Made by a program: the position numbers and the translations under genes. The notes under the pieces are model-generated. The model was not told the origin of the DNA. It made no database searches and saw nothing but the letters and a program-made list of their open reading frames with translations. 64,000 bases of DNA from JBNLBS01 sp050303415 (GTDB lineage: Bacteria; Pseudomonadota; Gammaproteobacteria; Methylococcales; Methylomonadaceae), in the NCBI GenBank assembly GCA_050303415.1, contig JBNLBS010000008.1, positions 124,001 through 188,000 of the forward strand, given 5' to 3'. The first letter of the stretch is position 1; each line of letters opens with the position of its first letter. Of this stretch, positions 1 to 9,550 are shown in pieces.

Positions 1-2
1 AA

Positions 3-89
3 GATGAAAGGACCGGGTCGCGAGTTGAAATCAATAAAATTCTAAATTCTGTTGAAATTCAGCCGGTAAGTACAAACTTTGAAAGATAA
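3..89 (+). CDS. possible C-terminal end of an upstream gene (partial)
   Basis: One frame stays open from the left edge for 28 codons and ends in TAA; it reads as a hydrophilic tail ending NFER. No domain can be recognised in so short a piece. In importer operons of the type that follows, a periplasmic solute-binding protein often sits just upstream, so this could be its tail, but that is a guess from context. About 207 bases separate it from the permease start, which is long for an operon spacing. A chance open frame is equally possible. Confidence 0.25.
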   Translation, partial: DERTGSRVEINKILNSVEIQPVSTNFER

Positions 90-296
90 AAAATATACAC
101 TATAAACATAGCCCCGAATACGCTCACGATGATCGAAGGTAAGATCAAGCCATCGTATCGGTCAATAGCGCAGCTTATAAAATGTAGTTTACAATTCACC
201 GGTCTTATTCCGATCAATAATCGATGCAGATTTTTTTTGGCATTTATGTGATACTTTGCTGTTGTGCATGGGAAATGCTGGGAATGTGAAGCTCTA

Positions 297-1274
297 ATGA
301 TTCAATATATTATTCGACGATTTTTATATGCCATTCCTCTGTTGATAGGGGTGAATGTACTAACGTTTGTGTTGTTTTTTGTTGTTAACAGTCCTGATGA
401 TATGGCACGTATGCAGCTGGGGCAAAAATATGTCACCGAACAGGCGGTGGAAAACTGGAAAAAACAGCGTGGTTATGATTTACCGCTGTTATGGAACAGT
501 CAGGCTGAGAACAGTCAGAAATTAACAAAAACCATTTTTTACCAGAAATCAGTCGGTTTGTTTTTGTTCGATTTCGGTATTTCCGATAATGGCCGTAATA
601 TTGTTTCCGATATTAAACAGCGTATGTGGCCCAGCCTGGCGTTGGCCGTACCGTCTTTGATTGTCGGTCTGCTGGTTAATATCTGTGTGGCGTTGATAAT
701 GGTGCTGTTCAGGAACAGTTATCTGGAACTCAGCAGCATTATCGTCTGTGTGGTGTTGATGTCGATTTCCTCCTTATTCTATATTATCGGCGGTCAGTTT
801 TTGATCGGTAAATTGCTCAGGCTGGTGCCTATTTCAGGTTATGACACCGGTTTAAATGCCGTTAAATTTCTCATCTTACCGGTTTTGATTTCGGTAATTT
901 CCGGTATTGGTTCCGGTGCGCGTTGGTATCGAACACTGTTTTTGGAGGAAGTGGAAAAAGATTATGTACGTACCGCAAGAGCGAAAGGTTTAACGGAAAC
1001 GCAAACCCTGTTCAGGCATGTGCTTAAAAATGCCATGATTCCGATTTTGACCGGCGTGGTAGTTATTTTGCCGTTGTTGTTTATGGGCAGTTTAATTATG
1101 GAGTCTTTTTTCAGTATCCCGGGGCTCGGCAGTTATACCATCGATGCAATAAACAGTCAGGACTTTGCTATCGTCCGTTCCATGGTGTTTTTAGGTTCGG
1201 TTTTATACATAATCGGTCTGTTAATGACTGATATTTCCTATACTCTGGTTGACCCTAGGGTGAGGTTGTCTTGA
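297..1274 (+). CDS. ABC transporter permease, DppB/OppB type
   Basis: Inner-membrane permease of a peptide/opine/nickel-type ABC importer (BPD_transp_1 family), 325 residues, the usual length for DppB-like proteins. A first membrane helix lies near residues 6-30 and about five more follow. The cytoplasmic EAA loop that docks the ATPase is visible near residues 208-245 (DYVRTARAKGL then RHVLKNAMIP). The C-terminus ends in the family hallmark DPRVR. I chose the ATG at 297 over one 33 bases upstream because the protein then starts MIQYIIRR, as these permeases do. The stop shares one base with the next start (TGATG), so the two permeases are probably translationally coupled. Substrate unknown; the binding protein is not in the window. 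Confidence 0.9.
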   Translation: MIQYIIRRFLYAIPLLIGVNVLTFVLFFVVNSPDDMARMQLGQKYVTEQAVENWKKQRGYDLPLLWNSQAENSQKLTKTIFYQKSVGLFLFDFGISDNGRNIVSDIKQRMWPSLALAVPSLIVGLLVNICVALIMVLFRNSYLELSSIIVCVVLMSISSLFYIIGGQFLIGKLLRLVPISGYDTGLNAVKFLILPVLISVISGIGSGARWYRTLFLEEVEKDYVRTARAKGLTETQTLFRHVLKNAMIPILTGVVVILPLLFMGSLIMESFFSIPGLGSYTIDAINSQDFAIVRSMVFLGSVLYIIGLLMTDISYTLVDPRVRLS

Positions 1275-2617
1275 TGGTAGTGCTATGGACTGATGCCCTG
1301 ATCTATATGCTGTTAATCGGCATTTTGATCATGGGGTTTTATTTGTTAAGGCAAGCGCATTTCAAAAGGCCTTTACAAAAAATTGCCGGTAGCCGGGTCG
1401 GAATGGTTTCCCTGGTGGTATTGATCTTTTTTGTACTGGTCGGTTTGTTGGATTCTATTCATTACAAAGCTCAAGACACACAGACGCATGAAATTATCAG
1501 TCTGCTGGATGATTGGTTAACACCGTTACGCACGCATTCGGAAAAAACTTATTCCGCCCCTTTTGCAACTCACTTATACAGTAAAGAAGCCATTAAGCAG
1601 GCTGACGGTCAAATTGTTTGGGGCTATCCACGTTTGAAATATGGCGGAGCACACCTAGATGATCCAGAAAAAGAACTGTTAAATGATGTATTGATTAAAG
1701 CAGCAGAAGGTTTGGCTAAAGGCGCAGGTCTGATCGGTTTTTTTATTATTTTATTGGCCAGTCAGCTTAAGGAACAGCATAAGCGTTTTATGGTAAGACC
1801 AACCTCCAAGGCGGTCTGGTCCAGTATTTTTCTCTTGGTTACGGCGAGTTATGCACTGCTGGATTTATCAACTTATTATCATGTTTTAGGGACGGATAAA
1901 GTCGGAGAGGATGTGTTTTATCAAGCCATCAAGAGTATTCGTACCGGCTTGATGATAGGCTCTTTAACGACACTGGTGATGCTGCCGTTAGCGATTATTT
2001 TTGGCATCCTGGCAGGCTTTTTTCGCGGCTGGGTGGATGATCTGATTCAATATATCTATACCACACTGAACTCCATTCCCAGCGTATTATTGATAGCGGC
2101 TTCCATTTTAATGGTACAGGTCTATATGGCCAATCATGCCGATCAGTTTACCAGTGTTATCGTTCGTGCTGATATGCGCTTATTGTTTTTGTGTTTGATT
2201 CTGGGGGTGACGAGTTGGACCGGTTTATGTCGTATGTTAAGGGCGGAAACGCTAAAGCTCAGGGAGATGGAATATGTGCAGGCCGCTCAAACTTTGGGGG
2301 TGAAACGCAGAGTGATTCTGGTGCGTCATATTCTACCTAATGTCATGCATATTGTTTTGATCTCGGTGGTGCTGGATTTTAGCTCACTGGTACTGGCCGA
2401 AGCCGTGTTGTCTTATATTAATATCGGTGTTGACCCCAGTACCTATAGCTGGGGCAATATGATTAATGGTGCCCGGCTGGAAATGGCCAGAGAACCAATC
2501 GTATGGTGGTCGTTATCGGCCGCTTTTGTTTTTATGTTTACCCTGGTACTGGCGGCAAATTTATTTGCCGATACGGTCAGGAATGCATTTGATCCAAGGC
2601 GAATGGACAATGACTGA
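1274..2617 (+). CDS. ABC transporter permease, DppC/OppC type, with enlarged N-terminal part
   Basis: Second permease subunit of the importer. The C-terminal 250 residues are a normal DppC domain: the HVLGTDKVGEDVF entry segment near residue 205, helices, and an EAA loop (MEYVQAAQTLGV) near residue 330. At 447 residues it is about 100-150 longer than typical DppC (roughly 300). The extra part lies between the second helix (about 40-62) and the GTDKVGED segment, and contains a polar stretch of about 90 residues plus two more hydrophobic segments near 150-165 and 180-198. ATG at 1274 overlaps the upstream stop; a TTG at 1271 is possible. Its end overlaps the ATPase gene by 8 bases. Role in import is secure; the function of the insertion is unknown. 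Confidence 0.88.
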   Translation: MVVLWTDALIYMLLIGILIMGFYLLRQAHFKRPLQKIAGSRVGMVSLVVLIFFVLVGLLDSIHYKAQDTQTHEIISLLDDWLTPLRTHSEKTYSAPFATHLYSKEAIKQADGQIVWGYPRLKYGGAHLDDPEKELLNDVLIKAAEGLAKGAGLIGFFIILLASQLKEQHKRFMVRPTSKAVWSSIFLLVTASYALLDLSTYYHVLGTDKVGEDVFYQAIKSIRTGLMIGSLTTLVMLPLAIIFGILAGFFRGWVDDLIQYIYTTLNSIPSVLLIAASILMVQVYMANHADQFTSVIVRADMRLLFLCLILGVTSWTGLCRMLRAETLKLREMEYVQAAQTLGVKRRVILVRHILPNVMHIVLISVVLDFSSLVLAEAVLSYINIGVDPSTYSWGNMINGARLEMAREPIVWWSLSAAFVFMFTLVLAANLFADTVRNAFDPRRMDND

Positions 2618-4217
2618 AGCTTTATTATCAGTGCAAGCGTTAACGGTTGCTTTTAACCGACATAATACCGTGGTTGACCAGATAAGCTTTTCGGTTGGTT
2701 ATGGCGAGACTTTTGCTTTGGTCGGTGAGTCAGGCTCCGGTAAATCGATGACGGCTTTGTCTGTTATGCGTTTGTTACCGGCCAGTGCACGGTTAACGGC
2801 ACAGCAGATTACATTAAATAACACTTCCTTGCTGACTGAGTCGGAACTGGATTTTTGTAAAGTAAGGGGCAGACGCATCGGGATGATTTTTCAGGACCCG
2901 ATGTCATCCCTAAACCCGGTAATGACCATCGGCCAACAGGTTGAGGAAGTTATTCGGCAGCATTTTACATTGGATAAAGCGGCAAGTAAGGCAAGGGTGC
3001 TGGAATTATTGCGGCAGGTGGAAATTCCTGAACCTGAGAAAAAAATAAAAGCCTATCCGCATCAATTATCCGGCGGACAATTGCAAAGGGTGATGATTGC
3101 CATCGCTTTGGCAGGAAAACCGGATTTACTGATTGCCGATGAACCGACAACCTCGCTGGATGTGACTATTCAGGCGCAAATTCTACAATTATTGAAACAG
3201 ATTCAACAGCAAACCGGCATGTCATTATGGATCATCAGTCATGATCTGGCACTGGTATCCAATATTGCGGATCGCGTTGCGGTGATGCAGCAGGGCAGGA
3301 TTGTTGAGATGGCGGATAAATATACTTTATTCAGTCAGCCGAAGCATGATTATACCCGACAGTTATTGGCGGCGTTGCCTTCAATGGACAGTTGTCTGGG
3401 ACATGTTGCAAAAACAAAACCGGCTTTGTTGCAAGTGCAGGACTTTAAGGTGTATTACCCAATCCGCAAGGGTATTTTTAAACGCATTGTCGGCTATTTT
3501 AAAGCGGTGGACGGTGTGGATTTTAGCATCGAACAAGGTAAAACACTGGCCCTGGTGGGTGAATCGGGCTGTGGTAAAACCACACTGGGTAAAGGCCTGA
3601 TTAATTTGATTCCCGATACCATGGGAAGGGTGATGATTGATGGGGTGGACTTAAGTCAGTTAGAGGGGGAAGCTCTGAGGAAAAAGCGTTCGGATATACA
3701 AATCGTGTTTCAGGACCCGTTTTCGTCGATGAACCCGAGGATGCTGGTCGGTGATATCGTTGCCGAAGGTTTAAGGTCTTTTTTTCCAGAGTTGAGTGCA
3801 GAGGAAAGAAGGCAAAAGGTAGCCAGATTATTACAGCAAGTCGGTTTGCCTGAGGATTCAGCCTTGCGCTACCCGCATGAATTTTCCGGTGGACAGCGGC
3901 AACGAATTTGTATTGCCAGAGCTTTGGCGGTGGAACCTAAACTGATAATTTGTGATGAACCGACCAGTGCGCTGGATGTGTCGGTACAGGCCCAGATTAT
4001 TGCCTTGCTCAAGTCATTGCAACAACAAAAACAGATCAGTTATTTGTTTATTACGCACGATCTGGCGGTAGTCGCGGAAATTGCCGATCAGGTGGCGGTG
4101 ATGAAAGCGGGCAAAATTATCGAGAGCGGGGCAGTGGAAACAGTATTAACTCAACCGCAGCAGGAGTATACTCGCCAGTTATTGTCGGCCGTACCAAGAT
4201 TACAAAACACTGCTTAA
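2610..4217 (+). CDS. ABC transporter double ATPase, DppD-DppF fusion (YejF/GsiA type)
   Basis: Two complete nucleotide-binding domains in one 535-residue chain, energising the two permeases upstream. Domain 1: Walker A GESGSGKS, signature LSGGQLQR, Walker B LLIADEPTTSLD, switch histidine in ISHDLAL. Domain 2: Walker A GESGCGKT, signature FSGGQRQR, Walker B LIICDEPTSALD, switch histidine in ITHDLAV. Both sites therefore look catalytically competent. Each domain ends with the oligopeptide-type YTRQLL segment. The start at 2610 gives MTEALLSVQAL and overlaps the permease gene by 8 bases; an upstream in-frame ATG would add 48 residues that only mirror the permease gene in another frame. The fused architecture resembles YejF and GsiA; substrate cannot be told. 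Confidence 0.92.
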   Translation: MTEALLSVQALTVAFNRHNTVVDQISFSVGYGETFALVGESGSGKSMTALSVMRLLPASARLTAQQITLNNTSLLTESELDFCKVRGRRIGMIFQDPMSSLNPVMTIGQQVEEVIRQHFTLDKAASKARVLELLRQVEIPEPEKKIKAYPHQLSGGQLQRVMIAIALAGKPDLLIADEPTTSLDVTIQAQILQLLKQIQQQTGMSLWIISHDLALVSNIADRVAVMQQGRIVEMADKYTLFSQPKHDYTRQLLAALPSMDSCLGHVAKTKPALLQVQDFKVYYPIRKGIFKRIVGYFKAVDGVDFSIEQGKTLALVGESGCGKTTLGKGLINLIPDTMGRVMIDGVDLSQLEGEALRKKRSDIQIVFQDPFSSMNPRMLVGDIVAEGLRSFFPELSAEERRQKVARLLQQVGLPEDSALRYPHEFSGGQRQRICIARALAVEPKLIICDEPTSALDVSVQAQIIALLKSLQQQKQISYLFITHDLAVVAEIADQVAVMKAGKIIESGAVETVLTQPQQEYTRQLLSAVPRLQNTA

Positions 4218-4272
4218 ATGTGTTAGGTGCAGTGAAACTTCAACCGTACAGACCGGCCGATGGCCGACAAAA

Positions 4273-5454
4273 TTAGAAATGATAACTCAGCTCGGCCCGG
4301 ATATGATCGTCGTGGCGAAATAAATAGGCCGGATCTTTTTTTTGCGTGCCGCTAAAGAAACGAGCTTCGACTTCTATTTTCCAACTATCGCCCAAACGTC
4401 TGCTGGCTTCTATATTATAAAATTTGGCGTTGTTGGTGCGGTCGAAGATTACGCCGGCCAGAATTTCGGTGCTTTGCACATCGTTAAAGCCGAAGCGTAA
4501 TGCCGTCATAATATCATCCTGAAAAATTGTCTGCTGGCTTTGTCCCCGGCTGTCATAAAGGTATTCGGCGACTATGCCGATATCCATTCCGCTGTTTTGC
4601 ACATTGTAAAAGCTGTATTCAATACCGCCGGTGGCAGCGAAATAAGTTTTACCCTGACCGGAGCGTACCATCGCTTCCAGCTTCCACAACCAGCTGTCGG
4701 TTGTCGCCTGAACATCAATAGCGGTTTGGTGAATCATTTCGTAATAGGGGATGATTCGTAATTGTCCCGAACCGTCAGCTTCGGCCAATAATGTCGGTTC
4801 ACGATTGGTGCCGTAAAAATGCGACAGGCCTAGATCCCAGTCACCAACAGTATGTGACCAGCGCAGAGCATAGGCCATGTGTTTGTCTATGCCATGCTTT
4901 TCATACCGGGCATTGCCGACATCAATTTCCGGAAAGGGACGCATACGACCATCTTTGCCTGAAAAGGTGCGTTCACGAAAACCGGTAAGCAGAAAGAAAT
5001 CCAACGTACCCCAGTCCTGTATCAGGGCGAAATTAATCATCGGCTGTCCCAGTTTGTCTTCACCGTCAAAATTCTCAACGATATCACGTTGATTGATGAT
5101 ATCAACCAGGTGCTGCGATTCGGTGACCCCCCAGAACAGTTTACGGATACCGACTCTTATTTCCCACTGCTCGGAGGCTTTGAGCCAGGTCAGTTCGCGG
5201 ATATCAAAATGCGTACGACGGTTATCGTGCTGAGAAAAACGGAAATAGGGGACGAAGGTAAAACTTTGCCGACCGTCATCCCAGTCATGATAAAAATCGG
5301 CTTCGACAACCCCGGATAAATAGTGATTATGTTGACTGCCGTCTATTGGATTATGTACGAAACCAAGGCTTTCGACACCGGCATAACCGGAAATTTCCCA
5401 GGCCGAAAGTTTGCAGCTGACGCACATTAATACTAGGAACAACAGTCTTTGCAT
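4273..5454 (-). CDS. outer-membrane beta-barrel protein of an RND exporter operon
   Basis: 393 residues with a Sec signal peptide (MQRLLFLVLMCVSCKLSAW) and alternating beta strands rich in aromatic residues, ending in SYHF; a terminal phenylalanine is the usual signal for BAM insertion. It is the last gene of a minus-strand operon behind the LolA-like carrier and the RND exporter, and its ATG shares one base with the preceding stop (TAATG). DUF1302-type barrels occur beside similar carrier/exporter pairs in other proteobacteria; I cannot confirm membership of that family here. Likely role: outer-membrane partner for delivery or export of a hydrophobic molecule. It ends convergently with the ABC ATPase gene, 55 bases away, with a short GC-rich hairpin between them at 4254-4266. 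Confidence 0.75.
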   Translation of the reverse strand: MQRLLFLVLMCVSCKLSAWEISGYAGVESLGFVHNPIDGSQHNHYLSGVVEADFYHDWDDGRQSFTFVPYFRFSQHDNRRTHFDIRELTWLKASEQWEIRVGIRKLFWGVTESQHLVDIINQRDIVENFDGEDKLGQPMINFALIQDWGTLDFFLLTGFRERTFSGKDGRMRPFPEIDVGNARYEKHGIDKHMAYALRWSHTVGDWDLGLSHFYGTNREPTLLAEADGSGQLRIIPYYEMIHQTAIDVQATTDSWLWKLEAMVRSGQGKTYFAATGGIEYSFYNVQNSGMDIGIVAEYLYDSRGQSQQTIFQDDIMTALRFGFNDVQSTEILAGVIFDRTNNAKFYNIEASRRLGDSWKIEVEARFFSGTQKKDPAYLFRHDDHIRAELSYHF

Positions 5455-6239
5455 TAACGGGCTCGTTTTAAGGTGTTTTTATCAAAGTCCCGATCAGTGA
5501 AGCCATTGTTAAATTGATAATGGCTGAAAATAAGTTGGGTACTTTTTCCATTCTGGTTGTTTTGCATATGGGTTTCATCCGGACGCCAGAATTTGTCCAG
5601 ATATAATTGGTAATTTTTAAACAGCTGGGTTTTTAACAAACTGTTTTTACGGTCGTAATATTCGGTCTTGACGGTATAGTAAGTATTTTGGTCTATCCAC
5701 AAAATGACGCGGGTATAGCCTGAATGCTCATAGGCCGGGTAGGCTTCAACTACAAAGCAATTGGCAGAGTCGACAGGTTCGTCTCGTAAATATTTATAGC
5801 TGTATTTTTCTACTTCTTGCGAAGCCAAGTCTTCAAAGGCAAATTCACTGCCCATAAATGGGCCTGATTTGTTATTTGAGGCAATACGTTTGACCCTTTT
5901 TAATGCAGGCAGATACAGCCATTGATCATCGGGATCAACCGGGTGTGAAAAACTTAAAAAAGCGGTGCCTTTAACATCTCGCGGGTTGTCGAAAATAGAT
6001 AAACTTTTATCGCCATCATCCAGTATTTCAAGGGTACGCTGATGCATTTTACGTCGGCTTTCATCACCGTTTTTATTGCGTAAAATCATTTCCATTTCAA
6101 CTTTTGTATCACCGAAACCGGTGTTTCTTTTCTTGGCTTCCTGCATAATCGACAGCCCCTGTTCTTCAGGTGTCTGGGCAAGCAGTTGAAGCGGGGATAA
6201 CAATACCGAGGTTATTAGCAACTGTATCAATATTTTCAT
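5454..6239 (-). CDS. LolA-like outer membrane lipoprotein-sorting protein
   Basis: 261 residues, signal peptide ending LLAQ, then a periplasmic LolA/LppX-like fold of the family named outer membrane lipoprotein-sorting protein (PF17131). The family segments DPDDQWLYLPALKRVKRI and the following GPFMGSEFAFEDL are intact near residues 110-145. Such proteins bind lipid or acyl groups in a half-barrel and regularly accompany MMPL-type exporters. Located 42 bases after the exporter gene and coupled to the barrel gene by a TAATG overlap. It probably carries the exported molecule across the periplasm. It is not the housekeeping LolA; the LolCD genes lie elsewhere in the window. Confidence 0.85.
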   Translation of the reverse strand: MKILIQLLITSVLLSPLQLLAQTPEEQGLSIMQEAKKRNTGFGDTKVEMEMILRNKNGDESRRKMHQRTLEILDDGDKSLSIFDNPRDVKGTAFLSFSHPVDPDDQWLYLPALKRVKRIASNNKSGPFMGSEFAFEDLASQEVEKYSYKYLRDEPVDSANCFVVEAYPAYEHSGYTRVILWIDQNTYYTVKTEYYDRKNSLLKTQLFKNYQLYLDKFWRPDETHMQNNQNGKSTQLIFSHYQFNNGFTDRDFDKNTLKRAR

Positions 6240-6281
6240 TTGTACTCCTGGGGTGTGAACGGTATGCGGGTGGTTAAGGGC

Positions 6282-8567
6282 TTATTTATCTAGTGATATC
6301 AGCAATGGCGGGAGCAGTAAAAAATCCATCCATAAGGCAAAGGAAATGGTAATCGCAGTCATAATTCCCATATCCACTGACTGTGAAAATGGCGATAGGG
6401 TCAGTACCATAAAACCGGCGACTAATACCAGGGTAGTGGTAATCAGGGCTGTGCCGATACTGCTGAAACTATAGCTAACAGCCTGAAGTGTGTCGTAATT
6501 TTTTTCCCGTTTGGCGCGTAAATACTTGCTTAAAAAATGCACGGTATCATCCACTACAATCCCTATAGTCATACCTGCGACAATTGACAGTCCCATACCG
6601 ACCATACCGTTAATTAAAGCCCACAGCCCGAAAGTTGCAGCGGCAGGCAGTAAATTGGGTATCAGACTAAGCAGGCCTATTTTAAACGAACGTAAAACCA
6701 GCAATAAAATAAGTGAAATTAATAATAGCGCCAGAGCCGTACCAATTAACATGCTTTTAATATTCCGTTCGCCAATATGTGCAAACATCAGGGTAGGGCT
6801 GGATGGTGTCGATTTTATGTCCGGGGCATTTTTTGCCAGCCAGGTATTGATCGATTGCTCCAGATTTAACATCTGGTTGGAAGACATGTTTTTTAACGTT
6901 AAGGTAATCCGGGTTGCGACTTTATCGATATTAATCTGGTCATTTAAATCCAGTCCGTACGGTAGTGACATTTCATATAACAGCAGATACTGTGCCGCTA
7001 ATTCCCGGTTTTCAGGCAGCCGGTAAAAAGAGGCCTCATCACCGTGCATGTTTTTATTTAAACGTTTAAAGGTATCGCTGATACTTTTTACATGTATGAC
7101 TTCCGGTTGAGCTCTTGCCCAATCTACAAATTGACCTAATTGATTTAGAAAATCAGGATCGTTAATGCTTTTGTTATCGCGGCTCTCCAATGAGTATTCG
7201 ATGGTGTAAACGCCACCCAGATGTTGAGCGGAAAAGTCGGTGGCCTGGCGAAAGTCGGTGCTTTCATCGAAATAACGCACAAATTCGTCATTCAACTGAT
7301 TCATTGGGATAAAACTGATTAAAATAACGGCTATCAGACTGTTGGCGGCCAATAAAAAATTACGGCGTTTGATCACAAACAATGCCAGATTTTGCATATA
7401 AGCATCGTACTTTTTATGTATGGCCTGCGACTTTATCGGCAATAAGGTCAATAAAGCAGGCAGCAGGGTTACCGATAGTACAAAAGCAAACATTACACCC
7501 AGGGCTACCGTATTGCCCAACATTCTAAACGGGGGCGAATCGCTAAAATTCAGGCTCATAAAGCCAATGGCTGTCGTCAGGCTGGTAATAAAAACCGGTT
7601 GTAAATTAACTCTGATGCTTTCTTTAATGGCACCTTTTTTATCAAAGCCAAGATTCATAAAATGGAAAAAACTGGTCAGTAAATGGACGCAGTCGGCGAC
7701 CGCCATGGTTAAAATAATGGTCGGAGCCACGGCGACCGAAGGGTTGATTTGCCAGTGCAGCCAACCGATAGTACCCAACGCCATTAATACCGAGGAGAGT
7801 ATGACCAGTAAAACAATGACGGTTCCGTATAAGGAGCGTAGCAACAGGCCAATGCACAACAAGATGATGAGCAGCATAATTGGCGTTAAAACCAAACTGT
7901 CATACTCTGCCACCTCCGCAAAAGCATGATTCAGCATAATCATGCCGGTTAGATGAGTGTCGATATCCGGATAGCTTTGTTTGAAATCCCCGGCCAGCTT
8001 TTTTGCAGCGTCTCCAACTTCGATCACTTCCTGAGGGTTCTTCTCCGGCAGGTAAACGGTGACATTGACTGCAGTCACATCGGCTTCAGGTGATATCAAA
8101 CGTTTTGAGAGCAGGGGGTCATTTAATGCTGTCTGTTTTATTGCCGCTAGTTGTTCGGGGCTTAAATTTTCGGTACTTGGAACCAGGTCGTTGACGATTA
8201 AATCATCATCCTGAGCAATACTATGCTGAAAATTGGTGATCGAATCGACTCGAGTGGCATAAGGTAATTGCCAGGCTTTCTCGGTCAGTTCTTTAACCAT
8301 CTTCAATGTATTTGGATTAAAGACATGGCCGTCTTTAGGAGCAATAATCATCAATACATTTGTCGATTTTGAATAGACATTCTGCATTTGCTCATAAGCC
8401 ACGAGCTGAGGATTATCTTTTCCGAAATAGGTTTGGTAATTGCTGGTAAAGCCTAAAAATATTCCGCCATATGTTGAAGCACATATTAGAAATATACTGA
8501 GCAAGACTGTCCAGTATGGGTGATTGCATGCAATATTGCCCAGACGCGCGGATAAATTGTTATTCAT
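6282..8567 (-). CDS. MMPL/RND-superfamily exporter
   Basis: 761-residue inner-membrane exporter with the duplicated RND plan: one N-terminal helix, a large periplasmic domain (about residues 45-220), a bundle of helices with MAVADCVHLL, a second periplasmic domain, and a second bundle with the matching GIVVDDTVHFLSKY. The acidic residues in these two segments are those expected for proton relay. MMPL and HpnN relatives move lipids or other hydrophobic compounds to the outer membrane. First gene of an operon with the LolA-like carrier and the barrel; its start is 88 bases from the divergent methyltransferase gene, so the two operons may share control. Substrate unknown. Confidence 0.88.
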   Translation of the reverse strand: MNNNLSARLGNIACNHPYWTVLLSIFLICASTYGGIFLGFTSNYQTYFGKDNPQLVAYEQMQNVYSKSTNVLMIIAPKDGHVFNPNTLKMVKELTEKAWQLPYATRVDSITNFQHSIAQDDDLIVNDLVPSTENLSPEQLAAIKQTALNDPLLSKRLISPEADVTAVNVTVYLPEKNPQEVIEVGDAAKKLAGDFKQSYPDIDTHLTGMIMLNHAFAEVAEYDSLVLTPIMLLIILLCIGLLLRSLYGTVIVLLVILSSVLMALGTIGWLHWQINPSVAVAPTIILTMAVADCVHLLTSFFHFMNLGFDKKGAIKESIRVNLQPVFITSLTTAIGFMSLNFSDSPPFRMLGNTVALGVMFAFVLSVTLLPALLTLLPIKSQAIHKKYDAYMQNLALFVIKRRNFLLAANSLIAVILISFIPMNQLNDEFVRYFDESTDFRQATDFSAQHLGGVYTIEYSLESRDNKSINDPDFLNQLGQFVDWARAQPEVIHVKSISDTFKRLNKNMHGDEASFYRLPENRELAAQYLLLYEMSLPYGLDLNDQINIDKVATRITLTLKNMSSNQMLNLEQSINTWLAKNAPDIKSTPSSPTLMFAHIGERNIKSMLIGTALALLLISLILLLVLRSFKIGLLSLIPNLLPAAATFGLWALINGMVGMGLSIVAGMTIGIVVDDTVHFLSKYLRAKREKNYDTLQAVSYSFSSIGTALITTTLVLVAGFMVLTLSPFSQSVDMGIMTAITISFALWMDFLLLPPLLISLDK

Positions 8568-8655
8568 TCTTATTCTTTTTTTACAATCTAAAATGATTGC
8601 AGTATAACAAATTCATAGAATTTAGTTTTTCATAAAAATATCAAGAGGATAATAA

Positions 8656-9534
8656 ATGAAAAAGGGTGTAGCCAGTTCCACTGCTTTAACCGTTGCTCAA
8701 GGGGTGATTTATACATCCTATAATCCGAGATACAAAGACTTGGTTGGAGATGATTTGTTATCATGCACTCGGCGTATTTTATCTGCCTCAGAAGAAGGAA
8801 AGAAAAGACTCAAACTGGTTGATAGTCGACTGTTCCGTTTTTTTGTACCACTGGCGGAAAAGCTTTTAATGCCCGGAATGACCATTCATTATGTTCTGCG
8901 TAAACGTGGTATCGAACAATATGCACGTCAGGCTATAGCCCAAGGCGCCACCCAGATTATCAATCTGGGGGCCGGTCTTGATACTTTGCTCTATCGATTA
9001 TGCAAGGAATACCCTGATTTTAATTTTATTGAGATCGATCATCCCGATACCCAGGTTTTAAAAAACCATTTTTTTCAACAATCCGAAGAAAAAATTAATA
9101 ATCTTCATTGTCTGCCTATCGACTTTACTCACCAAACCCTGGAGCACGAATTAGCGCAATTTGCTTATTTTTACCCGGAAAAATCAACGCTGTTAATTTC
9201 TGAGGGGGTATTGATGTATTTGACTGAAACTCAGGTTGAACATGTCTTTCAAGTATTAAAACAATTGATTCGAGCTGATTTGAATTTTGTGTTTACCGCT
9301 TTGGAGCCGGAAGATAATACACATTCTTCTTTGATTAAAGGATATTTGCAGAAAATGGGGGAGCCGATTCATTGGCATAAATCAAAAACAGACCTGGAGG
9401 CTTTTGTAGAAAGGCAAGGCTATCGTCTGCACAGTACTGAAACCGACCAAAGTTTAAGTCAAAGCTATATACAGGGCACTCAGCCAAATGTGTTAACGGT
9501 TAATGAATATATAGCCGCAGTATCCGGCAAATAG
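8656..9534 (+). CDS. SAM-dependent methyltransferase, leucine carboxyl methyltransferase (LCM) family
   Basis: 292-residue class I methyltransferase of the LCM/PPM family (PF04072). Motif I is INLGAGLDT at about 102-110, the acidic ribose-binding EIDHPDTQ follows, and LLISEGVLMYL marks the post-II region. LCM relatives in bacteria methylate small acids or polyketide intermediates, usually on a carboxyl group. GAGG lies 7 bases before the ATG. A 16-base gap separates it from the acyltransferase/cNMP gene, so they should be one operon, transcribed away from the RND exporter operon. The pairing suggests a made-then-capped acylated small molecule, but the substrate is unknown. Confidence 0.87.
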   Translation: MKKGVASSTALTVAQGVIYTSYNPRYKDLVGDDLLSCTRRILSASEEGKKRLKLVDSRLFRFFVPLAEKLLMPGMTIHYVLRKRGIEQYARQAIAQGATQIINLGAGLDTLLYRLCKEYPDFNFIEIDHPDTQVLKNHFFQQSEEKINNLHCLPIDFTHQTLEHELAQFAYFYPEKSTLLISEGVLMYLTETQVEHVFQVLKQLIRADLNFVFTALEPEDNTHSSLIKGYLQKMGEPIHWHKSKTDLEAFVERQGYRLHSTETDQSLSQSYIQGTQPNVLTVNEYIAAVSGK

Positions 9535-9550
9535 TAACGGGAGATAGACT

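Noticed and set aside
4254..4266. Terminator between the ABC ATPase and the barrel gene
   Set aside because: CGGCC-GAT-GGCCG is only five pairs with no T-run; too weak to call.
6511..7929. Long antisense open frames (about 170 residues each) inside the RND exporter gene
   Set aside because: They mirror the exporter on the opposite strand; the exporter has full family motifs and the mirror frames have none.
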